A DNA stretch of 64,000 nt. Source: Danxiaibacter sp048498555 (GTDB lineage: Bacteria > Bacteroidota > Bacteroidia > Chitinophagales > Chitinophagaceae). The stretch lies in contig JBEHXT010000003.1 of NCBI GenBank assembly GCA_048498555.1, positions 434,001-498,000 of the forward strand. The letters run 5' to 3'. The position numbers and the translations under genes are program-made. Below are positions 1-9,571 of the stretch, piece by piece (position 1 is the stretch's first letter; every line of letters starts with the position of its first letter). Under the pieces are notes generated by a model. It made no database searches. It was not told where the DNA came from and saw only the letters and a list, made by a program, of their open reading frames with translations.

Positions 1-170
1 CAGGCAATAACAAAATGTCCAGGGACATGTAATAAAAATGTCCGCCGGCAAACTGTATACGCATGGTATTTATTCTTCGAAATCGAAATAAACGCGCATT
101 TAAGCGGCTATTTCTTTGTACAGCTGACATTTTAGATACATCCATTGATTAATCTTATTTCTCAAAACAA

Positions 171-192
171 ACCCCGGTAAGATTACCGGGGT
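171..192 (-). terminator. Short hairpin in a gene-free stretch
   Basis: The arms accccggta and taccggggt form a GC-rich stem with a tiny loop. Read on the minus strand it is followed by a T-rich tract (tttgttttg), so it could end a leftward transcript, but no leftward gene ends here. I see no gene in the rest of 1-511. Confidence 0.4.
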
Positions 193-511
193 ACTAACAA
201 ACCAAAACAGCCTCGCTCTAACTAAGGCTTCAATTGTTGCCATCGCAGTTTGAAGCTGTCAAACTCTTATTCCTGTGTTATTTATATTCAATTAGATCCG
301 TTTCATCAGGCAGTTTATTGCAGCGCGAATGTACCGGGGAAATATCCTTTTCAACAATGAATTTCAAACAAAAACATACAAAATTCAAACATCCCTGAGG
401 CTGGTGACATATGTATTTAGCCATTGGCTTCAATTAGTCTGTAAATGGTTTTAACAGTGTATTTTTTGCAGTTTCAACCAATAATATTGAACATTGCAAA
501 AAATATAGTCC

Positions 512-880
512 ATGAAGAGGATATTGTTTGTGGTGGCGATCTTGTTTTCATTAACTGCTGCCAATGCCCAAACCGCAAAAGAACTGATCGGCAAATGGAA
601 ACTAATTCGCTGGACAGGGCCGGACGGAAAAGATAGAGACATTAAAACCTACTTCAAAACCGACCAGGTTTTCCAGGTGTTTAAAGAGGGCGATGAATTT
701 GAAAGCATCAACGGAGAAAAAGTTAACAAGGGTAAATGGAAACTTTCCAACGACAATAAAAAGCTGACGATCAAATCAGGTATCATCATAACAGATTTCA
801 CTATTAACACCTTTAACGAAAACAAAAGAATAATGACTTCCCAATTCGGCGTTATGGAATACATTAAACAGCCGTCATAA
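512..880 (+). CDS. Small secreted lipocalin-like protein
   Basis: A 122-residue protein with a clear Sec signal peptide (about residues 1-20, ending AANAQ). The mature part begins with a GKWKL motif and has alternating short strands with a second GKWKL, typical of the small lipocalin-like or DUF5004-like beta-barrel proteins that Bacteroidota export to the periplasm or surface. There are no catalytic motifs and no lipobox cysteine. It stands alone between a gene-free stretch and the convergent GH127 gene and has its own terminator. Function is unknown; binding of a small hydrophobic ligand would be a family-level guess only. The start is set by the signal peptide. Confidence 0.7.
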   Translation: MKRILFVVAILFSLTAANAQTAKELIGKWKLIRWTGPDGKDRDIKTYFKTDQVFQVFKEGDEFESINGEKVNKGKWKLSNDNKKLTIKSGIIITDFTINTFNENKRIMTSQFGVMEYIKQPS

Positions 881-894
881 TTACCATACCAAAT

Positions 895-925
895 CCCCCG
901 GAATGAACCGGGGGTATTTAGTTAT
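895..925 (+). terminator. Rho-independent terminator after the small secreted protein
   Basis: A 7-bp GC stem (cccccgg / ccggggg) with a 6-nt loop is followed by tatttagttattt, 15 bases after the stop codon. Confidence 0.75.
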
Positions 926-986
926 TTGCCAAAAAACAATCCGCGATTTCTGTTCCTTCCATCGCAAGTCCTCAAAACTTTAAATA

Positions 987-2999
987 TCATTCACTAAACA
1001 ACTCTACATCTTTCACTTTCTCAGGAAACCAAAGTTGCATCTCACCCTTACCACGATTAGCCCACGCGTAATAAGGTATGGCAACAAATTGCTGCTGGCT
1101 CGTTGATACCTGCTCACCATTTGTACCAATATTTACTACAGGAACCAACCCCTTAATAGTAATTACTCCGTTCAAAAAACTTTTTTGAAAATCTGCCGCG
1201 AAGGTTGTTTCATCAGGCATGATGATATTGCTTGTTCTTCCATTATTATCTACCCATTCTGCGCAGTACATCAACGGCCCGCGTTGCAATGCTACTTTGC
1301 CTATGTCATTTTTAACCTTGGCGTTGGCAGTAACGCGCCTTACATCCATAGGCAGCTGCAATTCTACTACATCACCTTTTTTCCAGCTTTTACTAATAAC
1401 GGCGTAGCCATGCTCAACCTGGTATTGCACAGGCTTACCGTTAACGTTTATAGTAACATTCCCCCTTGCTGTTGTATTTTTAAACGAATACAAATCCGAA
1501 GGGATAGCCTCGTTCTGCGCCCATCCCGGTATGCGAACCCTCATTTCAAATGAAACTGCAGATGATGGATTTACGGTAATCTTTACACTACCTTCCCAAG
1601 GATAGTTGGTCTCTTGCGAAAGAGTAACATTTTTGCCGTTCAGCGTAATGTCCGAAGTACTGTTTATAAATAAATTTACGTACAAACTGTTACCCCGTTC
1701 TCCATACACATATCCGGGAATAGAAGGCAGCAGCCGGGTGAGGTTGGTTGGGCAACAGGAACAGTCAAACCAGCCGGAACGTTGCGGCTCCATGCTGTTG
1801 TGCGAAAAGTAATTGGTAATCTGCATGGCGTTGGTGTAAAAAAAGGATTTACCGTCAAGCCCAATTCCCGAAATTAAACCATTGTACAAAATCTTTTCAA
1901 GGACATCAATGTATTTGGAGTCGCCATGCAGTTGAAACATGCGCTGGTTCCAGTAAACGTTCGCAATAGCTGCACAGGTTTCGTTATAAGCCGTTTTGTT
2001 GGGCAATTCGTAATCTTCGCCATAACGCTCACCATCAGGCACCGCACCTGCACCACCTTGCACATATAATTTTTTTGAAACAAGGTTATTCCAAAGCCGG
2101 TCAACCGCAGCTAACATTGCGCTATCGTTGGTAAGTGCAGCCACATCAGCCATTGCAGAATACAAATATCCGGCGCGGACTGCGTGCCCTTCTACTTCAT
2201 CCTGCATGGTCACGGGTTTTTCATCCTGCCAGTATTTGCCATTCTTCCATTCACTCTTACTTTGCGGATCATAACCTGTGTAAGAGCCTCTCGCATCAAT
2301 GAAGAACTTTGCCGCATTCAAATATTCTTTTTTACCAGTTACACGGTATAACTTAACAAGCCCCATTTCAACGATCTCATGTCCCGGGGCAACGCGCAAC
2401 TTGCCGGGGCCAAATGTGTTGCACACCAGGTCTGCATTCTTCAATGCGATATTCAATAACGTCTTTTTATTTGTTGCCATGTAATGCGCTACAGCGGCTT
2501 CATACAAGTGGCCGGAGTTGTACAGTTCATGGCTCATGTTGCGCTCTTCCACCCAACGGGTACTGCCTGACCACGCATGAGGATGCAATGAATCAATTGT
2601 ACGTGCAGTATATAAATAACCATCAGGCTCCTGTGCTCTACCAACAATAGTAATAAGCGAATCTATGTACCTATCGAGCTTTGCATCGGGAAACAGGCTT
2701 AACGAATAAGATGCCCCTTCAATAGTTTTGTAGATGTCCGTATCATCAAACGGAAAAGTTGTACAAAACTTGCCGCTATGTTCTGCAGCCATTACAAAAT
2801 TCTTTACACGGCCCGTGCTTTCACAACGCGCGAACGATGCAGGGATGGTGACGTCTGCATTTGTTTTTAATCGCGGCAGCCAGAACTGGTCCGTCAGTTT
2901 AACTTTTGTGAATGGTACTGCCCTGATCGGGTAATCGCTGTTTTGCGCCCATGAGGCGACTGTAACGAAGAGCGAAAAAGACAAAAGAATTTTTTTCAT
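987..2999 (-). CDS. GH127 beta-L-arabinofuranosidase (DUF1680 family)
   Basis: 670 residues with a Sec signal peptide ending SWAQ. The body matches the GH127/DUF1680 (alpha/alpha)6-barrel followed by beta-sandwich domains. The catalytic and zinc-binding signature of the family is visible: NETC at about residues 338-341 and CSCC at about 412-415, close to the Glu338/Cys340/Cys417/Cys418 set described for the Bifidobacterium enzyme HypBA1. The expected reaction is release of terminal beta-L-arabinofuranose in the periplasm. The gene is the last of a leftward SusC-SusD-GH127 group, 300 bp after the SusD stop with a dispersed inverted repeat in between, so it may have its own transcript as well. 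Family is firm; exact linkage specificity is not, because GH127 relatives (GH137, GH142, GH146) look alike. Confidence 0.88.
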   Translation of the reverse strand: MKKILLSFSLFVTVASWAQNSDYPIRAVPFTKVKLTDQFWLPRLKTNADVTIPASFARCESTGRVKNFVMAAEHSGKFCTTFPFDDTDIYKTIEGASYSLSLFPDAKLDRYIDSLITIVGRAQEPDGYLYTARTIDSLHPHAWSGSTRWVEERNMSHELYNSGHLYEAAVAHYMATNKKTLLNIALKNADLVCNTFGPGKLRVAPGHEIVEMGLVKLYRVTGKKEYLNAAKFFIDARGSYTGYDPQSKSEWKNGKYWQDEKPVTMQDEVEGHAVRAGYLYSAMADVAALTNDSAMLAAVDRLWNNLVSKKLYVQGGAGAVPDGERYGEDYELPNKTAYNETCAAIANVYWNQRMFQLHGDSKYIDVLEKILYNGLISGIGLDGKSFFYTNAMQITNYFSHNSMEPQRSGWFDCSCCPTNLTRLLPSIPGYVYGERGNSLYVNLFINSTSDITLNGKNVTLSQETNYPWEGSVKITVNPSSAVSFEMRVRIPGWAQNEAIPSDLYSFKNTTARGNVTINVNGKPVQYQVEHGYAVISKSWKKGDVVELQLPMDVRRVTANAKVKNDIGKVALQRGPLMYCAEWVDNNGRTSNIIMPDETTFAADFQKSFLNGVITIKGLVPVVNIGTNGEQVSTSQQQFVAIPYYAWANRGKGEMQLWFPEKVKDVELFSE

Positions 3000-3128
3000 A
3001 TTTACATCTTAAAGAGATGAAGCTGCCGCGGATAAAGCGACAGCTAATTTTCAATAATGTTATTCAACGTTATTTCCTTAACATCCGGCCTTCTATGGTT
3101 ATACTAAGCTACGACGACGAAGATTGAA

Positions 3129-3207
3129 CGTCATGTCGACGAAAAGAGACATCTCCCAACATTCAACAGATTACTTTCGAGAGTCATCTCCTGTCGTCGA
3201 CGTGACG
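3129..3207. repeat. Dispersed inverted repeat between GH127 and SusD genes
   Basis: Arms at 3129-3155 and 3181-3207 are imperfect reverse complements of each other (cgtcatgtcgacga... against ...tcgtcgacgtgacg). The arms contain gtcgac and the agacatctc/gagtcatctc ends. Similar palindromes around cgtcat-tcgacga are common intergenic repeats in Bacteroidota genomes (recollection, not checked). It could fold at the RNA level and separate SusD from GH127 expression. Confidence 0.65.
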
Positions 3208-3299
3208 ATGCGGGTGTACCTTGCTACAATATCAATAAAAGTTCTTCCAAAAACAACATGGTGGCTCAATCATATTTTTTATTCAAACAAAGGCGGCCG

Positions 3300-4946
3300 T
3301 TAATAGCCCGGATTTTGTTTAAGATTGCTGTTCTTAGAAATCTCCGTGCGAGGTATAGGGAACAGATTTTTATTGGTGTCAGTTTTTGAGTGATTGAACC
3401 ATGACTTAGTAGTAAACACACCAAAACGAATCATATCCTGGCGCCTTCTTCCCTCCTGTTCAAACTCCCATCCCAATTCATCAAGAAAACGTCCGTATTT
3501 AATATCGTTGCCGCCTTCCTCTGTAGTACCTTGTGTAGAACGCAGGCCGTAATCATACACACTGCCTTTCTGCAAATCAGCGCCCGTAACAGTGGCTTTT
3601 GAAGGAGCATCTTTAAAGGCACGTTGACGCAACTGAGTTACAATGGCAGCAGCTTCTTCAGCATGGCCGGTGCGGAGTAAGCTTTCCGCTTTCATCATCA
3701 GTATATCCGCATAACGGAACAAAGGAAAATCATTGTCAAGAATATTCGTCGTACCCATCGCTATCTCAAATTTCCCCAGGCGGAAACCATGTACTTCTTC
3801 AGAAGCATCGATATTCGGCACTTCATTAATATAGTTTAAAGGCTTGCCGCTATAAGAACCAAGGCCGCATATCAGTATACTTCCATCAGAGGCATATTGC
3901 TGGCCCTGTATCCAGTTATTTTTTAACCTACCGTCTTCCACATCGAAAGAGCTGATGAACTGTGGCATAGCACACATGCCACCCCACGGCGCACTTTGCA
4001 GGTTATATGTCTTTTGATTTTCTGGTTCCAGAGATTGCATGTGCAGGTCAAAGGCATTCCAGTCTGTAGTGTATTTGCTATCAATAGCAAGACCGAAGAT
4101 GATCTCATTTGAGTTTTCATTTTTTGTAGCAAACACATTTTTCTGATCAGGCTCCAGTACATAACCCGCATTGGAATTAATTATGGCATCACACTCCTGT
4201 ATACATTTATCCCATGCGGCCGTTCCGGTATACACTTCGGCATTCAGATACATTTTTGCAAGCAACGTGTGAGCGGCCCATTGATTGAACGTTCCGTAAG
4301 TGGCAGGGCTATGATCAGGGCTGAGTAAAGAGATATTGTCTGTAATTTCCTTCACAATAAAATCATACACTTCCTTACGGGTATTTTGCGCAGGAAGATA
4401 TCCCGCAGGCAGCTCAAAATCTGTTACAATAGGCACATTACCAAAAACATCACACAGGATGTAATAGTAAGATGCCCTTAGCACTTTCATTTCTGCAATA
4501 GTCGCGTGCTTTACAGTTGAATCAGTGATCGGGATCAGGTTATTCTCAATCTGATAGATGATACGATTACAAGTGGTAATGCCAGAGTAAGTACGGCTCC
4601 AGGTATTTACAACGATACCTTCATCAGGCGTCCACGCGTGTTGATGAATGCGTTTATACACGCCGCCATCTACCCAGCCATTCGGGCGCGCCGGAATTAA
4701 TTCCTGGTCGCCTGATAACTCCTGCGCACGCCAGAGGCCATCCCAAAAAAGTAAGATCTGGCGCCAGTAAGTATAGGCCGCGCCCGTTAACGCCGGTATA
4801 TCGCTGGATGTAGGATTGAACTGGCTGGCGATAATAACATTGCCGCTTGTATCTTTTAGCTTGGTACACCCCGAATAAACGGCAAGCAATGACGAGCCGG
4901 CAATTAGTATAGTTAGTATTCGTTTGAGTTTCATAATAGGTTGCAT
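3300..4946 (-). CDS. SusD/RagB-family glycan-binding lipoprotein
   Basis: 548 residues (or 544 from an internal ATG at 4934). A lipoprotein signal peptide ends at YSGC. The tetratricopeptide-rich SusD fold is indicated by FNQWAAHTLLAKMYLNA, by the FPLFRYADILMMKAE segment and by the terminal block E(F/Q)EGRRRQDMIRFG followed by LFPIPRTEI and NPGY at the extreme C-terminus. SusD proteins sit on the outer face of the outer membrane as a lid over the SusC transporter. The SusC gene ends 9 bp upstream in the same direction, so the pair is one transcription unit. The likely ligand is an arabinose-containing oligosaccharide if the GH127 downstream is a guide (inference). Confidence 0.93.
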   Translation of the reverse strand: MQPIMKLKRILTILIAGSSLLAVYSGCTKLKDTSGNVIIASQFNPTSSDIPALTGAAYTYWRQILLFWDGLWRAQELSGDQELIPARPNGWVDGGVYKRIHQHAWTPDEGIVVNTWSRTYSGITTCNRIIYQIENNLIPITDSTVKHATIAEMKVLRASYYYILCDVFGNVPIVTDFELPAGYLPAQNTRKEVYDFIVKEITDNISLLSPDHSPATYGTFNQWAAHTLLAKMYLNAEVYTGTAAWDKCIQECDAIINSNAGYVLEPDQKNVFATKNENSNEIIFGLAIDSKYTTDWNAFDLHMQSLEPENQKTYNLQSAPWGGMCAMPQFISSFDVEDGRLKNNWIQGQQYASDGSILICGLGSYSGKPLNYINEVPNIDASEEVHGFRLGKFEIAMGTTNILDNDFPLFRYADILMMKAESLLRTGHAEEAAAIVTQLRQRAFKDAPSKATVTGADLQKGSVYDYGLRSTQGTTEEGGNDIKYGRFLDELGWEFEQEGRRRQDMIRFGVFTTKSWFNHSKTDTNKNLFPIPRTEISKNSNLKQNPGY

Positions 4947-4955
4947 TTTTGATCG

Positions 4956-7949
4956 TTAGAAATTTACATTTACGCCTACTGTGTAGCTTCTGGTTGTTGG
5001 ATATTTATCACGGTCATCATCGCCGGGATTTAAGCCAAGCCTGTTAACCTCAGGATCCACTCCTTTGTAACCCGTGATAACAAAAGTGTTCAAAGTGGTC
5101 ACATAAAGACGGAGGCCTTTTATGTAGTTTGAACGGATCTTGTTAAAGGTATACGCGAGTGTAATGTTATCGACCTTCCAGAAGTCGCCATTCTCAATAT
5201 AATAGCTGTTAAATTCTAACGGAGCAGTTAGCAATGCCTTGCCATAAGGCTTGTCGTATGCGGTTTTCAGGCGATTATAGTTTTGCAATGTAGGGTTTTC
5301 ATAATACATGCGCTGAAAGTTTAAGATCTGGTATTTGAATGCGCCACGCATAGTAACACTCAGATCCCACGCTTTGTAACGGAAGTTATTGTTCCAGCCT
5401 GCGTAGTATTTTGGCAAACCATTACCCAGCACTTTTTTATCTTCAAAAGCATGTGCAAAATCATCGTAGTTAACAGGCTTGCCGTCTCTTCCTTCATAAA
5501 TCCATTTGCCTTTATCATCCAAACCAATCACTTTGAAACCATAAAAGTCGCCGATGTTTTTACCCACGTTTACAATATGCGTAAATGTTTGAATGGGCTC
5601 TCCTGTATAACCGGTTGTGAAGTAGCTGCTGGTTGCTTTATACAGATCGTTCGATAAACTGATCAGCTTGTTGGTATTGGTTGAAAAGTTTACACTTGTG
5701 CTCCATTGAAAATTTTTCGTTTGTATTGGAATAAAGTTCAGCATCACTTCAAGGCCGCGGTTTTCCATTGTACCCACGTTAGCCTCGGTTGATGGATATA
5801 AGTTTGGAGGGCTTGGTACTTCATAATTATACAGCAAGCCTTTAATCTTACGGATGTAATAATCAACGTTACCGCTCACCTTTCCCTTTAACATACTGAA
5901 ATCAAGGCCGATGTTAGATTCGTGCTTCTCTTCCCATTTCAGGTAAGGGTTTGCATTTTGCGTAGGGGCAAGCGTTTGGATCCACTGGCCATTGGCATAG
6001 TTATAAGAACCGTACCCGATTTGTGCCACGCCGAGGAACAATGATGCAGGTGGGTTACCCGTAACACCATAACCGCCGCGAAGCTTAAGGTCATCAAACA
6101 GTTTTTGCCGGCTCATAAATCCTTCCTTTGTAATGCGCCAACCCAAAGACACAGATGGAAATGTGCCCCATGGTTTAGCAGCGCCGTATAGCTGGCTTGC
6201 AGCTTCACGGCGTAGGCTTGCAAGCAACAGGTATTTATCTGCATAACTATACTGAAGCCTTCCGAAAAAGCTAATCAAATTCGTCTCTCCTTTATAGCTA
6301 TACATCGTGCCTTTGCCTTCCTTTAACGCATTACCCAGTTGAATGCTACTGTAGTCGAAGATATCAGTAGGAAAATCGTAGTTACGCTCATAAAAGTTGA
6401 AGTATTCATTTTCCTGGTAACCATATCCACCTAACACAGAGAAACGATGCAAGCCAAGTGATTTACTGTATTCAGCTGTTAATTCTGCAAGGCGGTCAAT
6501 TGATTGAACCGTACCTACCGCAGCATAGCCGTTTAAACCATCGCGAATGGTGGATACATGCTGTTTGGTTTCAGAATAACCTGCTTCACTATTGAACCTG
6601 GTGTAGGAAAACAAGGCATTTAATTTTAAGCCTTCAATGGGCGTATAATTGATGTTTGCATTCAGCCGGCTTGTAACGCCCTGCGTTTTACCGGTACTTT
6701 CATAAATCCTGGACAACGGGTTTTCGTAGTTAAAATTACTTACCTGCTGAAACCATGTACCATCAGGATTTTTTGTTGGCGATGTTGGATTATAGATCAA
6801 TGCCTGGCGATAAACATATCCATTAAAACTTCCGCCATCCTGCGTTTGCGTGAAGCTGTTGTTTTGATTCAGAATGCCAAGATTGAATTTCACCTTATCG
6901 TTAAACATGCTGTGATTGATGTCTGCTCTTCCTGTGAAAGTGATATTGTCTGACTTAAGAAAAATACCTTGCAGATAACGATAGTTTATAGATACCAAAT
7001 AATTTGTTTTGCTATTACCTCCACGGAAAGTAAGGTTGTGAACGGTTGAAAGCGGTGTGCGTGTGATTTGTTTCAACCAATCGGTACTGGCACCAAGATC
7101 CCACGAAGAATCGCGAAGGCCATCTTTAATTTGTTGCCTGTAATCAGCAGCAGTAAGCATGTCCATTTTGCGCGCAATAGTTTGTGTGCTGATATTGCCG
7201 CTGTATTCAACAGAATTGATATTATTACCGCGTGCGCGCTTCGTCGTAACCAGGATAACGCCATTGGTACCACGCACACCATAGATAGCAGCAGCGGAAC
7301 CATCCTTTAATACATCGATAGATTCAATGTCTTCAGGTGCAACTGTTTTAAGGGTACTTGGAACCCCATCAACCAATACCAACGGATCGGTATTGGCGCC
7401 GAACAGCGTTGTATTACCGCGCAATAATATTTGAGAAGAAGATGTAGGATCACCACTGGGAGCAGATACTGAAAGCCCCGCAACTTTACCCTGTATCAAT
7501 TGCCCCGCGTCTAATACAGGCCCTTTTACAAAGTTTTCAGACTTTACAGAAGCCACGGAGCTTGTTACATCTGCTCTGCGTTGAGAGCCGTAACCAATAA
7601 CGATTACTTCCCCCAATACTTTAACGGCTGTACGCATGGTGATATTTAAAGACGCTCCGTCACCCGCTTCAATCTCCTGATCGGAGAAGCCCATGGCGCT
7701 TATTTTTAGTTTGTCGCCGGGGCCTGCGGGAATGGTGAAGGAGCCATCATCTGCACTGGTAACTTTTTTTGACTGGCCTGCAACTGAGATAGATGCTGCA
7801 GGTATGGCTACACCCGATGAATCACGGATGACACCCCGCACAGTTGTCCGTTGTGCATTTACTTTGCCAGCGCATAGGGCAAGTAAACACAATAACAAGC
7901 CTTGCAGAACAATAGAGCGTGTCCTGCGATAATGAACAAGTAATCGCAT
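4956..7949 (-). CDS. SusC/RagA-family TonB-dependent outer-membrane receptor
   Basis: 997 residues. Signal peptide about 1-32 (ending KVNAQ), a carboxypeptidase-regulatory-like domain at about 35-110, then the VIVIGYGSQ motif and a plug domain (about 120-235, with LVLVDGVP and the GTNGVILVTTK segment), then a long beta-barrel ending in the aromatic motif VGVNVNF. It imports oligosaccharides across the outer membrane using TonB/ExbBD energy together with the SusD lid encoded next. There is no N-terminal STN signalling domain, so it does not look like an ECF-coupled receptor. It is first in the SusC-SusD-GH127 group and has a long upstream region with a palindromic promoter. Confidence 0.95.
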   Translation of the reverse strand: MRLLVHYRRTRSIVLQGLLLCLLALCAGKVNAQRTTVRGVIRDSSGVAIPAASISVAGQSKKVTSADDGSFTIPAGPGDKLKISAMGFSDQEIEAGDGASLNITMRTAVKVLGEVIVIGYGSQRRADVTSSVASVKSENFVKGPVLDAGQLIQGKVAGLSVSAPSGDPTSSSQILLRGNTTLFGANTDPLVLVDGVPSTLKTVAPEDIESIDVLKDGSAAAIYGVRGTNGVILVTTKRARGNNINSVEYSGNISTQTIARKMDMLTAADYRQQIKDGLRDSSWDLGASTDWLKQITRTPLSTVHNLTFRGGNSKTNYLVSINYRYLQGIFLKSDNITFTGRADINHSMFNDKVKFNLGILNQNNSFTQTQDGGSFNGYVYRQALIYNPTSPTKNPDGTWFQQVSNFNYENPLSRIYESTGKTQGVTSRLNANINYTPIEGLKLNALFSYTRFNSEAGYSETKQHVSTIRDGLNGYAAVGTVQSIDRLAELTAEYSKSLGLHRFSVLGGYGYQENEYFNFYERNYDFPTDIFDYSSIQLGNALKEGKGTMYSYKGETNLISFFGRLQYSYADKYLLLASLRREAASQLYGAAKPWGTFPSVSLGWRITKEGFMSRQKLFDDLKLRGGYGVTGNPPASLFLGVAQIGYGSYNYANGQWIQTLAPTQNANPYLKWEEKHESNIGLDFSMLKGKVSGNVDYYIRKIKGLLYNYEVPSPPNLYPSTEANVGTMENRGLEVMLNFIPIQTKNFQWSTSVNFSTNTNKLISLSNDLYKATSSYFTTGYTGEPIQTFTHIVNVGKNIGDFYGFKVIGLDDKGKWIYEGRDGKPVNYDDFAHAFEDKKVLGNGLPKYYAGWNNNFRYKAWDLSVTMRGAFKYQILNFQRMYYENPTLQNYNRLKTAYDKPYGKALLTAPLEFNSYYIENGDFWKVDNITLAYTFNKIRSNYIKGLRLYVTTLNTFVITGYKGVDPEVNRLGLNPGDDDRDKYPTTRSYTVGVNVNF

Positions 7950-8057
7950 ATAGTTATGGTTTAGTATTTACATGAAACAAAGCATATTCATCAATATGAA
8001 AAGTGAGTTAAGCAAACAACTCCATGCGTAAGAATAAGGCCAAGCAATCATAGGTTG

Positions 8058-8113
8058 TTTTATAAATGTCAATTTTACATTTATAAAAGTAGCTGTTTTT
8101 TTGAAAAAACAAA
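8058..8113 (-). promoter_or_regulatory. Predicted promoter of the SusC-SusD-GH127 operon overlapped by a palindrome
   Basis: On the minus strand TTTG (8113-8110) is followed after 18 nt by TACTTTTA (8091-8084), one mismatch from the Bacteroidota -7 consensus TAnnTTTG. A perfect 12-bp inverted repeat (ttttataaatgt, 7-nt spacer, acatttataaaa) at 8058-8088 covers the -7 box and the predicted start site near 8078. This could be a repressor operator or a hairpin at the 5' end of the mRNA. Confidence 0.5.
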
Positions 8114-8632
8114 AAAATAAGTGTATTTTTTACAATTATTATTTTTAGCCCGAAATAAAGGGGATTGAGGGCAAACTTATTCGTGATTGCAGATGAAAAT
8201 AAAATTGAAAAAATAGCTTTGTGAGAAGGAAGAGGACTCTATCGGCACTTAAGGCCTAACGTGGTTTCTTCTAACTGCACTGATCGCAAATCACATAATT
8301 CGTTTTAGCATAAGACGTGCACATTTTATACGAGATTTAAAAGCAACACCTTAGTTGTACAAATCGGAAATTAGCAGAAACGCACCTCCAAAACATTTAG
8401 GCAAACCGGTACTTGACAGTACCATTTGAAAAGCTTAATTTAACTAACGACAAAGTGAACATTCCGTTACATGTCGCCAGCAGTCACGCAAATACGAAAC
8501 CCCAAAATTGAATATATGCCCCGAAATACGTAATACATTTTAAGATCCACCAAAAAAGAAAACACATTAGTTATAGATACACTTACTAACCTGAGTGGCT
8601 TGCATCATCTTTCTCAATTAATATAATAGATA
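8114..8632. other. AT-rich intergenic region between divergent genes
   Basis: No open frame in this stretch looks like a gene. A TAGCTTTG at 8214-8221, with a TTG about 24 nt upstream, is a possible rightward promoter, but it lies 400 bp before the next gene. I see no RNA gene or repeat here. Confidence 0.4.
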
Positions 8633-9421
8633 ATGAATTACTCTATCTTTTTCAGAACAGAGGCATACATACTCTGTCTTTTTCTCTTTTTAGGTTGTAT
8701 TGGCATGGTAGGGCTTGGAAAATTTGTGCACAGGAAATTTTTCAGCATGGATGCGCAGGAGTCGCGCGGTGGTGTAAACTCGTTGCTCGGCGCGCTCTTT
8801 GGGCTTTGGGGTTTTATGCTGGCATTTACATTCAGCCAATCCTCAACACGATTTGATAATGTGCGCAACATTATGGTTGACGAAGCAAACATGATAAGAA
8901 ATACTATGTTGCGCGTACAGACATTTCCGGATAGTATACAGTCCGGCCTTCGCCCCGACATGCAGCAATACCTGGAAGCGCAAATCAACTATTATAAATA
9001 CGCAGCAGATTTCGAGCAATTCGCCGCAGCAAAAAAAAGCACTGAAGAAGCAAAAATGAAGCTTTGGAAAAAAACGATAGAAGCTTCACATGTGCCTAAT
9101 ATGGGCATTACCAGTGCAAATATGTTAGCCTCTCTCACAGGCATGTATGATGTAGCCTCCAAACGCGATGCATTGCTTTTATCAGACGTTCCGGAACTGG
9201 TAGTGTATATGCTGTTTTTTCTTGCGCTATTCATCAGCTTCATCGGTGGCTTTACAACGCCGGCAAATATTAAACCCAAGGAATGGCTTGTTATCGTTGG
9301 ATTTCTATTGCTTGCATCCATCATTATCTACATCACATTTGATCTCGCCAGGCCGCTGAGAGGTTTTATAAAACCAACCATTGGTATTGAACGATTGGCG
9401 GAGCTCAGGAAGCTGATTTAG
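8633..9421 (+). CDS. DUF4239/bestrophin-like integral membrane protein
   Basis: 262 residues with four predicted transmembrane segments: about 8-28, 45-65, 185-205 and 213-233. The pairs are separated by a hydrophilic, mainly helical region of about 115 residues. The N-terminal pattern (short TM, then GLGKFVHRK, then RGGVNSLLGALFGLWGFMLAFTFS) is characteristic of proteins annotated as DUF4239 or bestrophin-like. They are thought to be membrane channel-like or stress-related proteins, but no biochemical role is established that I can cite. It lies alone, 150 bp before an acyltransferase gene in the same direction. ATG start with an AT-rich leader and no strong Shine-Dalgarno sequence, as usual in this phylum. 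Confidence 0.72.
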   Translation: MNYSIFFRTEAYILCLFLFLGCIGMVGLGKFVHRKFFSMDAQESRGGVNSLLGALFGLWGFMLAFTFSQSSTRFDNVRNIMVDEANMIRNTMLRVQTFPDSIQSGLRPDMQQYLEAQINYYKYAADFEQFAAAKKSTEEAKMKLWKKTIEASHVPNMGITSANMLASLTGMYDVASKRDALLLSDVPELVVYMLFFLALFISFIGGFTTPANIKPKEWLVIVGFLLLASIIIYITFDLARPLRGFIKPTIGIERLAELRKLI

Positions 9422-9571
9422 CATATTTATTTATCACAGATCAAGAAACAGGCCTCAAGAATAGCAATTTTCCGATGTATAAAAAATGTTCGTTATGTTT
9501 GCGGTTCTGCCATTGCCTTCACGATTAAGGGAAGACGCTTTGCCTATTAAAAAAATAACGAACAGTAGATA

